DNA from: Ardenticatenales bacterium
Lineage (GTDB): Bacteria > Chloroflexota > Anaerolineae > Epilineales > Epilineaceae
Direction: 5' to 3'
NCBI GenBank assembly: GCA_020853525.1
Contig: JADYYS010000029.1
Span: forward strand, 1-64,000
Length of the DNA stretch: 64,000 bases
Within the stretch, counting starts at the first letter, position 1. Each line of letters starts with the position of its first letter. The notes under the pieces were generated by a model that made no database searches, had not been told where the DNA came from, and saw nothing but the letters and a program-made list of their open reading frames with translations. Positions 43,425-51,950 of this stretch are shown piece after piece. Position numbers and translations under genes: made by a program.

Positions 43425-43961
43425 ATGGACATCCCCCCCCTCGCGCCTCGCCGGACGGACGACGCACCGCCCGCGCCGCACGTCGCCGCCGACCTCGACG
43501 CAGCCGCACAGCTGTGCGCGCGCTGGCAGGCCGATGGCCGGCGTGTGGTCCTCACGAACGGCTGCTTCGATCTGATGCACGTCGGCCACACCCGCTACCT
43601 GGCGCAGGCCCGGGCCCTCGGCGACCGGCTCGTCGTCGCGCTGAACGGGGACGACGGCGTCCGCGCCCTGAAGGGCGAAGGGCGGCCGGTTGTGCCGGCC
43701 GCCGAACGCGCCGAGCTACTGGCGGCTCTCCGCGCGGTCGACCTCGTCGTCGTGTTCGAGTCGCCCACCGCCGTGGAGGTCCTGCGCGCCCTCCGGCCGG
43801 ACGTGTACGTCAAGGGGGGCGACTACGACGCGACCGCCCACCGCCCGCCGGAGGCGGATGCCGCCACGGCCGTCGGCACGGACGTCCGGTTCCTGCCATA
43901 TGTTGCCGGGCGGTCCACGCAAGCGCTGATCGCCGCGATCCGCGCCGGTCGGCGGCTGTGA
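43425..43961 (+). CDS. rfaE2: D-glycero-beta-D-manno-heptose 1-phosphate adenylyltransferase (HldE C-domain type)
   Basis: This 178-residue cytidylyltransferase-fold enzyme has VVLTNGCFDLMHVGHTRYL near residues 41-59 (HxGH), LVVALNGDDGVRALKGEGRP with the conserved RALKG, and DVYVKGGDY. It is predicted to form ADP-heptose from heptose-1-phosphate. About 35 Pro-rich residues precede the domain. Its stop overlaps the murJ GTG start by 4 bases. Confidence 0.9.
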   Translation: MDIPPLAPRRTDDAPPAPHVAADLDAAAQLCARWQADGRRVVLTNGCFDLMHVGHTRYLAQARALGDRLVVALNGDDGVRALKGEGRPVVPAAERAELLAALRAVDLVVVFESPTAVEVLRALRPDVYVKGGDYDATAHRPPEADAATAVGTDVRFLPYVAGRSTQALIAAIRAGRRL

Positions 43962-45703
43962 CCGACCTGCCGCCATCGGGCGATCTCGACGACGGCGATT
44001 CTGGCGCACCGCCGGACGATGTCGGCCTGATGTTCCCGGCCCCGGCGCCGGACGAGAGCGATCCCTCCGCCGGGCTGGCCGCCACGGAAGCGGCGGCGCA
44101 TGCGCGGGGCGCCGAGGCCGGCACGCGGCGGCTCGTCGGATCGGCCGCGCTGCTCGGAATCGGCAATGTCGCCAGCCGGGTGCTCGGCTTCATTAGGGAT
44201 GCCCAGATCGCGCAGGCGTACGGCGGCGGTGTCGCCACGGCGGCGTTCAGCATCGCCGAACGGGTCCCCAAGCAGATCTACGTGCTCCTCATCGGCGGTC
44301 AGCTCTCCGCCGCGCTCGTCCCGACGCTGGCGCACTACGGCGCTGCCAAGCGGGACGAGCTGACGCGCGCCGTCGCCGTCCTGCTCTCGGCGGCGGCGGC
44401 GGCCACCGGCCTCGTCGCGCTCGGCGTCTACGCATTCGCGACGCCGCTGGCGGAGGCGCTCGTGCTCCCCGAATCGCCCCTCCGGGCCCAGGGCGGCCTG
44501 CCGATCGTCGCGCAGGGCCTGCGGATCATGGCCCCGGCGTGCGTGCTGTTCGCCATCGGCGGCGTCGTGACCGGACTGCTGTATGCGCTCGAGCGGTTCT
44601 CGGCGGCCGTGCTGGCCGGTGCCGCCTACAACCTCGGGATGCTCCTTGCCGTCTTCCTGCTGCGCGACCGCCTCGGCCCCGCCGCGCTCCCGACCGGCGT
44701 CGTCCTCGGCTCCGCCATCCAGTTGGCGGTCTTGCTGTACGGTGCGCGCGGCCTCTCGCTGCACCTCACGCTTCGGCTGCGGCACTCCGTTCTCCGCCGC
44801 GTCCTCACGCTGTACGCACCGATCGCCGCCGGGCTCGTCATCACGGATGCCCTCGTTCCCTTCGTGGACGCCGGCTACTCGTCCCTCGGCGCCGACGCCG
44901 CGCCGGCCTGGCTGGCGTGGGCGACGCGCCTCGTGCAGTTCCCGCACGGCTTCATCAGTACGACGATCGCTCTTGCCATCCTGCCCGCGCTCGCCGCGGC
45001 GCACGCGCGGGGCGAAACGCAGACGTTCGCCCGAACGCTGGCGCGCGGCATGCGGCTCGTCGTCGCGCTCACGCTGCCGGCGGCCGTCGGCATGGCGGTG
45101 CTGGCCGGACCGATCGTGGCGCTGGCCTACGAGCGCGGCGCCTTTGTGGCCGCGGACCGGGTCGGCGTCGCGCTCGCGCTGCAGGGCTTCCTCATCGGGC
45201 TGCCGTTCGCGGCGATCGATCTGCCGCTGAACTATGCGTTCTACGCTCGCGGCAACACCTGGCTGCCGGCGTTGATCGGCGTGCTCAGCGTCGGCGTGTG
45301 GTGGCTGGTGGCGCGGTTCGTCGGTCCGCCGGCAGTGCACGGCCCGTTCCCGCAGGCCACATCGCACGTCGGCCTGGCGCTGGCGGACAGCGCCAAGCAC
45401 GCCGCGCATGCCGCGGCGCTGTTCTGGCTCGTCCGGCGATCGAGCGGCAGCGAGGTCGCCAGCGGCCTCGTCCGGACCGCCGCCGGTGCAGCCGCAGCGG
45501 CAGGCATCATGGGCGCCGTCGTCCTGGGTCTTGATCTGCGCCTGGCGCCGCTCGTGCCGGGGGGCCTGACGGGCTGGGCGATGCGCGGCGGCCTGGGCGC
45601 CGTCGTCGGCGTCGCGCTCTACGTCCCGCTGGCCGCACGCCTCGGCGTTCGTGAGATCGGTTGGATCGCGGGGATTGCGCGCAGCCGGCTGCGGCCGGGT
45701 TGA
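43958..45703 (+). CDS. murJ: Lipid II flippase MurJ
   Basis: MurJ moves lipid II across the membrane for peptidoglycan synthesis. The 581-residue MviN/MATE-like protein has a 60-residue acidic cytoplasmic N-terminus followed by about 14 membrane helices. Conserved blocks include GNVASRVLGFIRDAQIAQAYG, AFSIAERVPKQIYVLLIGGQLSAALVP, QFPHGFISTTIALAILPALA and LPLNYAFYARGNTW. GTG 43958 overlaps the rfaE2 stop. Short 13 bp tandem repeats start at its stop codon. Confidence 0.92.
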   Translation: MTDLPPSGDLDDGDSGAPPDDVGLMFPAPAPDESDPSAGLAATEAAAHARGAEAGTRRLVGSAALLGIGNVASRVLGFIRDAQIAQAYGGGVATAAFSIAERVPKQIYVLLIGGQLSAALVPTLAHYGAAKRDELTRAVAVLLSAAAAATGLVALGVYAFATPLAEALVLPESPLRAQGGLPIVAQGLRIMAPACVLFAIGGVVTGLLYALERFSAAVLAGAAYNLGMLLAVFLLRDRLGPAALPTGVVLGSAIQLAVLLYGARGLSLHLTLRLRHSVLRRVLTLYAPIAAGLVITDALVPFVDAGYSSLGADAAPAWLAWATRLVQFPHGFISTTIALAILPALAAAHARGETQTFARTLARGMRLVVALTLPAAVGMAVLAGPIVALAYERGAFVAADRVGVALALQGFLIGLPFAAIDLPLNYAFYARGNTWLPALIGVLSVGVWWLVARFVGPPAVHGPFPQATSHVGLALADSAKHAAHAAALFWLVRRSSGSEVASGLVRTAAGAAAAAGIMGAVVLGLDLRLAPLVPGGLTGWAMRGGLGAVVGVALYVPLAARLGVREIGWIAGIARSRLRPG

Positions 45704-45734
45704 GAGATCGGGTTGAGAGGTCGGGTTGAGCGGC
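45696..45734 (+). repeat. Three 13 bp tandem repeats at the murJ stop codon
   Basis: The unit CGGGTTGAGAGAT occurs three times in tandem with small changes (45696, 45709, 45722), followed by a degenerate fourth. The first unit contains the murJ TGA stop. Confidence 0.7.
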
Positions 45735-45838
45735 CGAGCCGGGTGACAGGGCTGAGCGGCCGCGGTCCGACACCGCCATGACCCCGGCGTGCGAGCGGGA
45801 CCACGTGGCCGCAACTCGACAGCCCGCCCCCCGCTCGC

Positions 45839-45844
45839 TATCAT
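45839..45844 (+). promoter_or_regulatory. -10 element for the small membrane protein gene
   Basis: TATCAT lies about 27 bases before ATG 45872, leaving a short leader that contains the AGGAG ribosome site. Confidence 0.4.
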
Positions 45845-45871
45845 CGCCGTCTCGCCGACAGGAGTATGCCG

Positions 45872-46150
45872 ATGGCCCGCAAGACGCCGCAACGCCCGCG
45901 CTCGCCCCAGGCGCCGCGCACACCCACCGCCGCACCGTCCGGGGACGCCCGTGCTCCGCGCGCACCGCGCATGCCGGCGACCAGCATGACGGCCGTCGTC
46001 GATTACGAGGCCGACCTCGCCGAGCGCTACCAGCACGTGAAGCGCGACCTCTTCCGAATCCTGATCATCGGCGGCTTGCTCTTCGGCCTGATCCTCGCCG
46101 CCAAGTTCTACGCCGACTCGACCGGTGGGCAGCTGTTCTTCTCGTTCTAG
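45872..46150 (+). CDS. Small single-pass membrane protein
   Basis: This 92-residue protein has a basic, Pro/Arg-rich N-terminus (about 1-38), an amphipathic segment (DYEADLAERYQHVKRDLFR) and one membrane helix near the C-terminus (ILIIGGLLFGLILAAKFY), ending FFSF. AGGAG is ideally spaced (7 bases) from ATG 45872; ATG 45866 is an alternative. I recognise no family function. It has its own -10 and lies downstream of murJ. Confidence 0.72.
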   Translation: MARKTPQRPRSPQAPRTPTAAPSGDARAPRAPRMPATSMTAVVDYEADLAERYQHVKRDLFRILIIGGLLFGLILAAKFYADSTGGQLFFSF

Positions 46151-46193
46151 CCCGCTGTCTTCCGGTACGCTGTCACTGTAGAGACCCGGAGCG

Positions 46194-46964
46194 TCAGCCG
46201 ACGATCGTGGGCTCGATGACCGCCATCGGCCGGTCCAGCGCGTCCGCGGGCGGGGCCGTCGTGCCGGCCGGCGGATAGCGGAGCGCCACGAGGGCCACGA
46301 CGACGTGTGCCGCCAGCCCGGCGCCGGCCGTGCCCGCGAGCATCCAGCCGAGATGGCTGGCCGCCGCCGCAACCCCGATCGCCGACGCGGCGCGAGCGCC
46401 GTCCGGAGCCATGGCGGCATGTCGGGCATACGGATGCACCCAGATCTCGGCGAACAACAGGCCGAGAACAAGGGCCTGGCCGAGCCCGACGTACGCGCCT
46501 CCCGGCACGGCGAACCAGCCGGGTGCGGCGGCCACCACGCCGGCGCGCACGAAGCCCCAATGCGCTTCGCGCAGCACGACGTCGGCGCAGCACGCGCCGA
46601 GCCGTTCGAACGACGATCGCCGGCGCCCTTCACCGGATCGGCCGTAGCTGCGTTCGGCCGGCGGCACGTCGGCGGCCACACGAAGGATCGCCGCCCCGAT
46701 GCCTGCCGCCAGCAGCGCACCCGTGACGGCCACCGGCCACGACGACGGCATCGTCCAGCCGGCCAGCCAAAGCGGCATGACGCCCATGCCGAGCGCCGCC
46801 AGCGGCAACACGCCGAGGTACAGCCAGCGGGACACGGCCAGGAAGGCGTCGATCCGCCTGCCACGCGAGGCCGGTGCGCGCTCGCCCGCCCACCACACGG
46901 CGTTCACCGCGACGGCGTAGGCGAGGAGCGCCGCCGCCAGCCAGACCGACGCATCGCGCACCAT
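46194..46964 (-). CDS. Polytopic membrane protein of unknown function
   Basis: This 256-residue protein has about six or seven hydrophobic helices (for example VWLAAALLAYAVAVNAVWW, WLYLGVLPLAALGMGVMPLW, ALVLGLLFAEIWVH, HVVVALVALRY). A polar loop, RSYGRSGEGRRRSSFERLG, lies between the first and second halves. It is the last gene of the coaX-coaBC-GH18 operon, starting 4 bases after the preceding stop. I cannot assign a family. Confidence 0.7.
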   Translation of the reverse strand: MVRDASVWLAAALLAYAVAVNAVWWAGERAPASRGRRIDAFLAVSRWLYLGVLPLAALGMGVMPLWLAGWTMPSSWPVAVTGALLAAGIGAAILRVAADVPPAERSYGRSGEGRRRSSFERLGACCADVVLREAHWGFVRAGVVAAAPGWFAVPGGAYVGLGQALVLGLLFAEIWVHPYARHAAMAPDGARAASAIGVAAAASHLGWMLAGTAGAGLAAHVVVALVALRYPPAGTTAPPADALDRPMAVIEPTIVG

Positions 46965-46968
46965 GGCG

Positions 46969-49437
46969 TCAGGGCGTCGGGCTGGGAGAAAGCGCGCCGG
47001 TCGCGGCCGGGGTCGCCGGACGAAGCGTGCGCGTGGGCCGCGGCAGGGCGCGCTGCGCCGTTGCGGTCGGCAGGGCGCCGGCCGGCGGCGTGGCCGGCGG
47101 CGTGGCCGGCGGAGCGCTCGGCGCGCCCGGGCGCAGCGTGCCGGATGGTGCCGACGTTGCGGTCTGCGGCGGCGTCGGCGTCGGGGTCACGAGGAAGCTG
47201 GCGAACACCCAGCCCTGCACGCCGGTGCTGCCGATCCGCACGAGCCACCAGCGTGCATCGTCCGAGACGTCGATGCGGATCAGCCGGTCGCCTTTGCGCA
47301 GCGTCGTGATCTCGCGCGCTTCGACGTTCGGCGCGGCGCGCAGCGCCGTGTCCGCGACGTCGAGCATCGCATCGAACGCCACGGCGGCCGCGTCCTCGCC
47401 GCCGTCGCCGCCGATCGTCACCGGCGCGCGCGCGCGGGTCTCGTCGTCGGGGGACGCCGCGGTCTCGATGGACTCCGGCGTCACCTCGATGACGATCGCA
47501 AACTGCGTGGGGGTCGGCGGCGGCGGCGGCGGCTCGGCCACGAGGACGACGGTCTCGGCGCCCGGCGCGGCCAGCTCGCCGTCGCCGGTCATCAGGTTGA
47601 CGCTCAAGCGGTAATCGCCGACCGTCCGAGGGGCATCGAAGCGGAACGTCGGGGCGTCCAGCGGCTGGTCGGCCTGCATGACGATCCGGCCGGCGGCGTC
47701 GAGCAGCTGCCAGCGCAGCCGGTAGCTCGACTGTCCGGTGCGCGCCTCCCCTTCGCGGAGGTACGTTCGGACCATCCGCCACAGGAACGGATCGACGCCG
47801 TTGGATACGCCGTCCAGGACGATCGAGCCGATCCGATAGTAGGCCGCCGTGTCGAAGACGGGCCGCAGCCCTTCGACGTCCGTCAGCCAGACGGTGTGTT
47901 GGCGGCGGTTCGCGTCCCAGTAGAAGAAGCGCCAGCGCTGCGTCGCGTCGTCCTTGCCGAGCTCGGACGCCCGGATCGTCGGCAGCTCGATCGTCGTCTC
48001 CCGGCCGGGCGTGATCCGGTCGGGCGCGTCGGAACGGGCGATGTCCAGGATCCGACCCAGCGCCTCGCCGTACCTGATCGGAGTCACGATGTTGTCGACG
48101 ATGTCCTGCCCCTGTACCGGGATCGCCAACTGGAGCTTGCGTCGATCGACGGCGGTCAGGCACCACTGCACCAGGCTGTCCAACGCGGCCGTGCTGAGCG
48201 GCGCGCCGCCGGGCAGCCTGACGCGCACCCCGTCGGCGCCGTCCCCGATCCGCCGCCACTCCACGTTGCCGCCGCTCCACTCGCCGGCGGCCAGCCGCGG
48301 CATCGGCACGTTGACGATCAGTCGCTTGCCGACGCGTCGAAGGTCGGCGCCGAGCAGTGCGACGAATCCGGCCCACGCGTCGTTCAGCCCCTCGTCGATA
48401 TCATCGTAGTCCAGCACGATGCCGGCCAGATGGTCCGCTTGCGCTGCGCGGACGAGCTCGGAGCGATGGCGCAGGCGCGTCTCGGGGCGGGTGAGGATGT
48501 TGTTGATCAGATCCCCGCGGACCCGCCCCTCCTCGCGGTTGTCCGCCACGCCGTACACCTGCGCCTGCGGGTTCACCGGAACGACGGGCCGGCGCGCGAT
48601 CAGCCCATCGTCTCGCTCGAGGGTGAACGCGCGCACCTCGAGGATCGGCAGCTCGGCCGCGGCGGCGGGCAGTGCGCTCGGCGGCGGCAGGAGAACGGCC
48701 GAGACCGCAGGGCGCCCGGTCTCGGCGCGTGCGACGACGAGGGTGTCCGGCACGTAGTCGCCGGTCGGAACGAGAACCTTCAGCCGCCCGGCGATGATCC
48801 ATTGCGACTGCAGCCAGCGCCATCGCGCCCCGTCCCAGCCGAAGGCGTCCACGAACGGCTGGTCTTCGGTCGAAACCGGCACGTCGACGTGGAGGTAGGC
48901 CTCGCGCGGCGCCGGGCCGCGGATGCGCAGGCGGAAGAAATCCGTCAGCGCGGTCGCATCGTCCGGCAGCGCTTCCGTACCGGCCGGCAGGTCGTTCTGT
49001 GCCTCCAAGTCCGCCCGCGCCGCCCGACCGATGCTGTAGCGATACACGAGCAGCTCGGCCCCCGGCGCGCCGCGCGCCTGCACGGTCGCGTCCACGCCCG
49101 GCCGCAGTCGGTGATACGTGAGCGACCACAGCCGCGTGCCCAGGGAAACCGGCGGAGAGAGGAGGCCGATGGCCACGAGCGCCGGCAAGAGCACGTACAG
49201 CACGCGCCGCAGGTGGAGCGGGTTCGCCAGCCACGTGCCGAGCCGCTGCAGCGCCCGTCCCGCGACGTGCGCGGCGCGCGCCGCGCGGGCGGCCGCCGCG
49301 CCAACCCCGGTCCGAACGCGCCGCGCGGCGGACTCGACGCCGAGCCAGCGCTCGAAGAGCGGCGTCGGAGCGTCATCGCCCTCGGGCGGCGGAGGCGATA
49401 GCGGGGTCGGATCGAGGCCGTCGGGCGGTGTCGTCAC
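46969..49437 (-). CDS. Membrane-anchored GH18-like glycosidase with SH3 domain
   Basis: The 822-residue protein has a cytoplasmic N-terminus, a membrane anchor (VLYVLLPALVAIGLL near 80-95), a beta-rich exported region, and a domain near residues 300-560 resembling GH18 spore-cortex-type hydrolases. AGIVLDYDDIDEGLNDAWAG recalls the DxxDxDxE strand, followed by RVGKRLIVNVP. A bacterial SH3-like module near 690-745 (LRKGDRLIRIDVSDDARWWLVR, GVQGWVFASFL) and a Pro/Thr/Ala tail follow. It could bind or cut wall glycan; activity is uncertain because the catalytic motif is loose. GTG overlaps the coaBC stop. Confidence 0.68.
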   Translation of the reverse strand: MTTPPDGLDPTPLSPPPPEGDDAPTPLFERWLGVESAARRVRTGVGAAAARAARAAHVAGRALQRLGTWLANPLHLRRVLYVLLPALVAIGLLSPPVSLGTRLWSLTYHRLRPGVDATVQARGAPGAELLVYRYSIGRAARADLEAQNDLPAGTEALPDDATALTDFFRLRIRGPAPREAYLHVDVPVSTEDQPFVDAFGWDGARWRWLQSQWIIAGRLKVLVPTGDYVPDTLVVARAETGRPAVSAVLLPPPSALPAAAAELPILEVRAFTLERDDGLIARRPVVPVNPQAQVYGVADNREEGRVRGDLINNILTRPETRLRHRSELVRAAQADHLAGIVLDYDDIDEGLNDAWAGFVALLGADLRRVGKRLIVNVPMPRLAAGEWSGGNVEWRRIGDGADGVRVRLPGGAPLSTAALDSLVQWCLTAVDRRKLQLAIPVQGQDIVDNIVTPIRYGEALGRILDIARSDAPDRITPGRETTIELPTIRASELGKDDATQRWRFFYWDANRRQHTVWLTDVEGLRPVFDTAAYYRIGSIVLDGVSNGVDPFLWRMVRTYLREGEARTGQSSYRLRWQLLDAAGRIVMQADQPLDAPTFRFDAPRTVGDYRLSVNLMTGDGELAAPGAETVVLVAEPPPPPPTPTQFAIVIEVTPESIETAASPDDETRARAPVTIGGDGGEDAAAVAFDAMLDVADTALRAAPNVEAREITTLRKGDRLIRIDVSDDARWWLVRIGSTGVQGWVFASFLVTPTPTPPQTATSAPSGTLRPGAPSAPPATPPATPPAGALPTATAQRALPRPTRTLRPATPAATGALSPSPTP

Positions 49438-50723
49438 GAGCGGGTCCGTCCGAGGATCCGCGCGTCGCGCTCCTGGAGGAGACCGTGCACGCGGCGCATG
49501 ATCTCTCCGGCCAGGTCGGCCTTGGCGCCGAGCGGCCGGGCATCGACGGTGGTGCGATCGATGAGCAGTGCCTCCGAGTCATCCGCGCCGAACGACGCCG
49601 GCACGGGGTTGGCGATGATCAGGTCCAGGTTCTTGCCCTCGAGCTTGGCGCGCGCATGACCGATGAGATCGGACGTCTCGGCCGCAAAGCCGACCCGGAC
49701 GGGGGCGTCGCACCGCTCGCGCACCACTTCGTCCAGGGCGACGAGGATGTCCGGCGTGCGGTCGAGGACCAGCGTCATGTCGCCCGGCTGCTTCTTTACC
49801 TTTTCGGCTGAATAGCGGACGGGCTTGTAGTCGGCCACGGCCGCCGTCATGACGATCGCGTCGGCCGTTGGCGCGACGTCCAGCACCGCCGCGCACATCG
49901 CTTCGGCGCTTTCGACGCCGACGAACGTCAAGGCGGCAGGCGGTGGCAGGGCCACCGGCCCACTGATCAGCGTGACGTCGGCGCCCAGGTCGCGCGCCCG
50001 GCGCGCGATCGCGTAGCCCATCCGGCCCGTCGAGCCGTTCGAAAGGAACCGAACCGGATCGATCCCCTCGCGCGTCGGACCGGCGCTGACGACGATTCGA
50101 CGGCCGTGGAGCGGGCCGCCTTGCCCGAGCGCGGCCGCCAAATGCTCGAGGAGCGTGTCGGGCTCGACCATCCGGCCCACCCCGTGCTCGCCGGACGCCA
50201 TGCGGCCGCCGACCGGCCCGACGATGACGACGCCGCGCTCAAGGAGCGTGCGGACGTGCCCTTGGGTAGCCGGGTGGTCCCACATCCGCGGCTCCATCGC
50301 CGGCGCGACGACGATCGGACAGCGAACGGCCAGCGCCGTGGTGCCGAGCGCGTCGCCGGCGAGGCCGAGCGCCAGGCGGGCGACCGCGTCGGCAGTGGCC
50401 GGGGCGACGATGAACAGCTCGGCCCGGTGGGCGATCGCCACATGGTCCATCGCGATCGCGCCGGCCGGGTCCCACAGGTCGAGCGCCACCGGGCGGTGCG
50501 TCAGCGCCTGGAACGCCAGCGGCCGCACGAGCTCGCCGGCGGCGCGGGTCAGGATCACGTCGACGTGCGCGCCGCGTTGGACAAGGGCGCTCGTCAGGCC
50601 GAGAGCCTTGTAGGCCGCGATCGAGCCCGTCACACCGAGCGCGACGGCGCGGCCGTCGAACGTCCGCCGGGTGAAGACGGCGGCATCGACCGAGGGGTCG
50701 GCCGAACGGGCTCGTCCGGTCAT
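49434..50723 (-). CDS. coaBC: Bifunctional phosphopantothenoylcysteine decarboxylase/synthetase
   Basis: CoaBC joins cysteine to 4'-phosphopantothenate and decarboxylates the product in coenzyme A synthesis. The 429-residue protein has the flavoprotein CoaC half (GVTGSIAAYKA, active His in MDHVAIAHR, VAPAMEPRMW) and the CoaB half (SAGPTREGIDPVRFLSNGSTGRMGYAIA, AAVADYKPV, LDLIIANPV). Two CoaC motifs differ from the E. coli-type pattern: PAMN reads PAME (Glu144) and the active-site ACG reads ASG (Ser177). It lies 4 bases after coaX, giving two CoA genes in one operon. Confidence 0.93.
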   Translation of the reverse strand: MTGRARSADPSVDAAVFTRRTFDGRAVALGVTGSIAAYKALGLTSALVQRGAHVDVILTRAAGELVRPLAFQALTHRPVALDLWDPAGAIAMDHVAIAHRAELFIVAPATADAVARLALGLAGDALGTTALAVRCPIVVAPAMEPRMWDHPATQGHVRTLLERGVVIVGPVGGRMASGEHGVGRMVEPDTLLEHLAAALGQGGPLHGRRIVVSAGPTREGIDPVRFLSNGSTGRMGYAIARRARDLGADVTLISGPVALPPPAALTFVGVESAEAMCAAVLDVAPTADAIVMTAAVADYKPVRYSAEKVKKQPGDMTLVLDRTPDILVALDEVVRERCDAPVRVGFAAETSDLIGHARAKLEGKNLDLIIANPVPASFGADDSEALLIDRTTVDARPLGAKADLAGEIMRRVHGLLQERDARILGRTRS

Positions 50724-50727
50724 CGAC

Positions 50728-51582
50728 TCACGCTGCCCGGCGGGCGTCGGCGCGCCGCTGCCAGACGAGCCGAAGGCCGTCGTGGATCAGACCGGCGTGG
50801 ACATGGGCGATCCGCGGCACGTGCGGTGCCATGACCGCCGCCCAGCCGCCGGTGGCGACGATCGGAACCGTGAACGGCGTCGCGGTGACGGCCGGCGGGT
50901 CGTCCGCCAGTTCGGACGGCGGCACGGCCGGGCCGGGGTCGAGCGCTGCGACGATCTGTCCGAGGAGCCCGTCGACGAGAGCGGCATGCCCGTGGATCAG
51001 GCCGCTCTGTACCGCCGACTCGGTCGTGCGCCCGACGAGCGGCGGCGTCGGCCCCTCGACATCCACGCGCACCAGGCGCGCGCCCGCGGCGGCCAACGCC
51101 TCGGCGGCGATCCCGATGCCCGGCGCGATCGCGCCGCCGACGAACGCGCCGGCGGCATCGACGACGTTGATCGTCGTGGCCGTGCCGAAGTCCACGACGA
51201 TCACCGGCGATCCGTACGCAGCCTTCGCGGCGACGGCATCGACGAATCGGTCGGCGCCGAGGGAGGTGGCAGGGCGGTAGCGCACCGGCAGGCCGGAGCG
51301 CACCCCGGGCCGGACGACGAGCGGTGCCACACCGAACGCGGCGCGGCAGAGGCCGACGACGGTCTCCGTGGCACCGGGGACGACGCTGCAGATGCAGGCC
51401 GCGTGGACGTCGCGCGGCGCGAGCCCGTCCCGCGCCAGCAGGTCGGTCACCCACAGCCCGAGCTCGTCGACGGTGCGGCGCGGGTCCGTCTGCAGTCGGA
51501 AGCCGGACCGCCGGCCCGGTCCACTGGACGGGTGGACGGCGAACGCGGTGTGGCTGTTCCCGATGCTGACGGTGAGGAGCAT
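50728..51582 (-). CDS. coaX: Type III pantothenate kinase
   Basis: CoaX phosphorylates pantothenate, the first step of CoA synthesis, and is insensitive to CoA feedback. The 284-residue ASKHA-fold protein has the N-terminal phosphate motif, LGADRFVDAVAAK (Asp111), VVDFGTATTINVVD (Asp131), GGAIAPGIGIAAEALAA, and GRTTESAVQSGLIHG. The usual DxGN at residues 6-9 reads SIGN, with Ser6 replacing a conserved Asp. It is the first gene of a four-gene minus-strand operon. Its promoter is at 51652-51657. Confidence 0.9.
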   Translation of the reverse strand: MLLTVSIGNSHTAFAVHPSSGPGRRSGFRLQTDPRRTVDELGLWVTDLLARDGLAPRDVHAACICSVVPGATETVVGLCRAAFGVAPLVVRPGVRSGLPVRYRPATSLGADRFVDAVAAKAAYGSPVIVVDFGTATTINVVDAAGAFVGGAIAPGIGIAAEALAAAGARLVRVDVEGPTPPLVGRTTESAVQSGLIHGHAALVDGLLGQIVAALDPGPAVPPSELADDPPAVTATPFTVPIVATGGWAAVMAPHVPRIAHVHAGLIHDGLRLVWQRRADARRAA

Positions 51583-51651
51583 TCAGGCTGACCGAGGGGG
51601 TGGGCGGCCACGCCGAAGGGCCAGCCGCGGGCCGGTGGGGAGATCGGCGCG

Positions 51652-51657
51652 ATTATA
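51652..51657 (-). promoter_or_regulatory. -10 element for the coaX operon
   Basis: The minus strand reads a consensus TATAAT about 70 bases before the coaX ATG. No convincing -35 is present. Confidence 0.5.
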
Positions 51658-51762
51658 GCCGAGTCGCCGACGGGCGCCGCCGTCGGGCGGTCGAAGGCCG
51701 GAATCGGGAGCCAGGCGGCACCGGTGCGGTTGTGGCGACGGCGGTCGGCGAACGACGCGACC

Positions 51763-51800
51763 TTAACACTCGTTCCGCAGCGCTTCACACGGCCTTAAGG
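51763..51800 (+). promoter_or_regulatory. Pho-box-like direct repeats upstream of the kelch gene
   Basis: Hexamers TTAACA (51763), TTCCGC (51773), TTCACA (51784) and TTAAGG (51795) recur with 10, 11 and 11 bp spacing. This is the layout of PhoP-type boxes (TT(A/T)ACA-like repeats about 11 bp apart). A weak -10 (TAGCCT, 51833-51838) follows, about 110 bases before the kelch ATG. Confidence 0.5.
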
Positions 51801-51950
51801 CGAAGGCGCCCGGGCGTTCACGCGGCCCGGTTAGCCTCATCGCAGGGATGGCGCCACGCCCGCCCGGCGCGCTGGCGGTCGCGCGTCGAGCACGTTTCAG
51901 GGAGTGCGCCGCCCATGCGCAATCGACCCACCCTTTCCGAGGAGAAGAGC

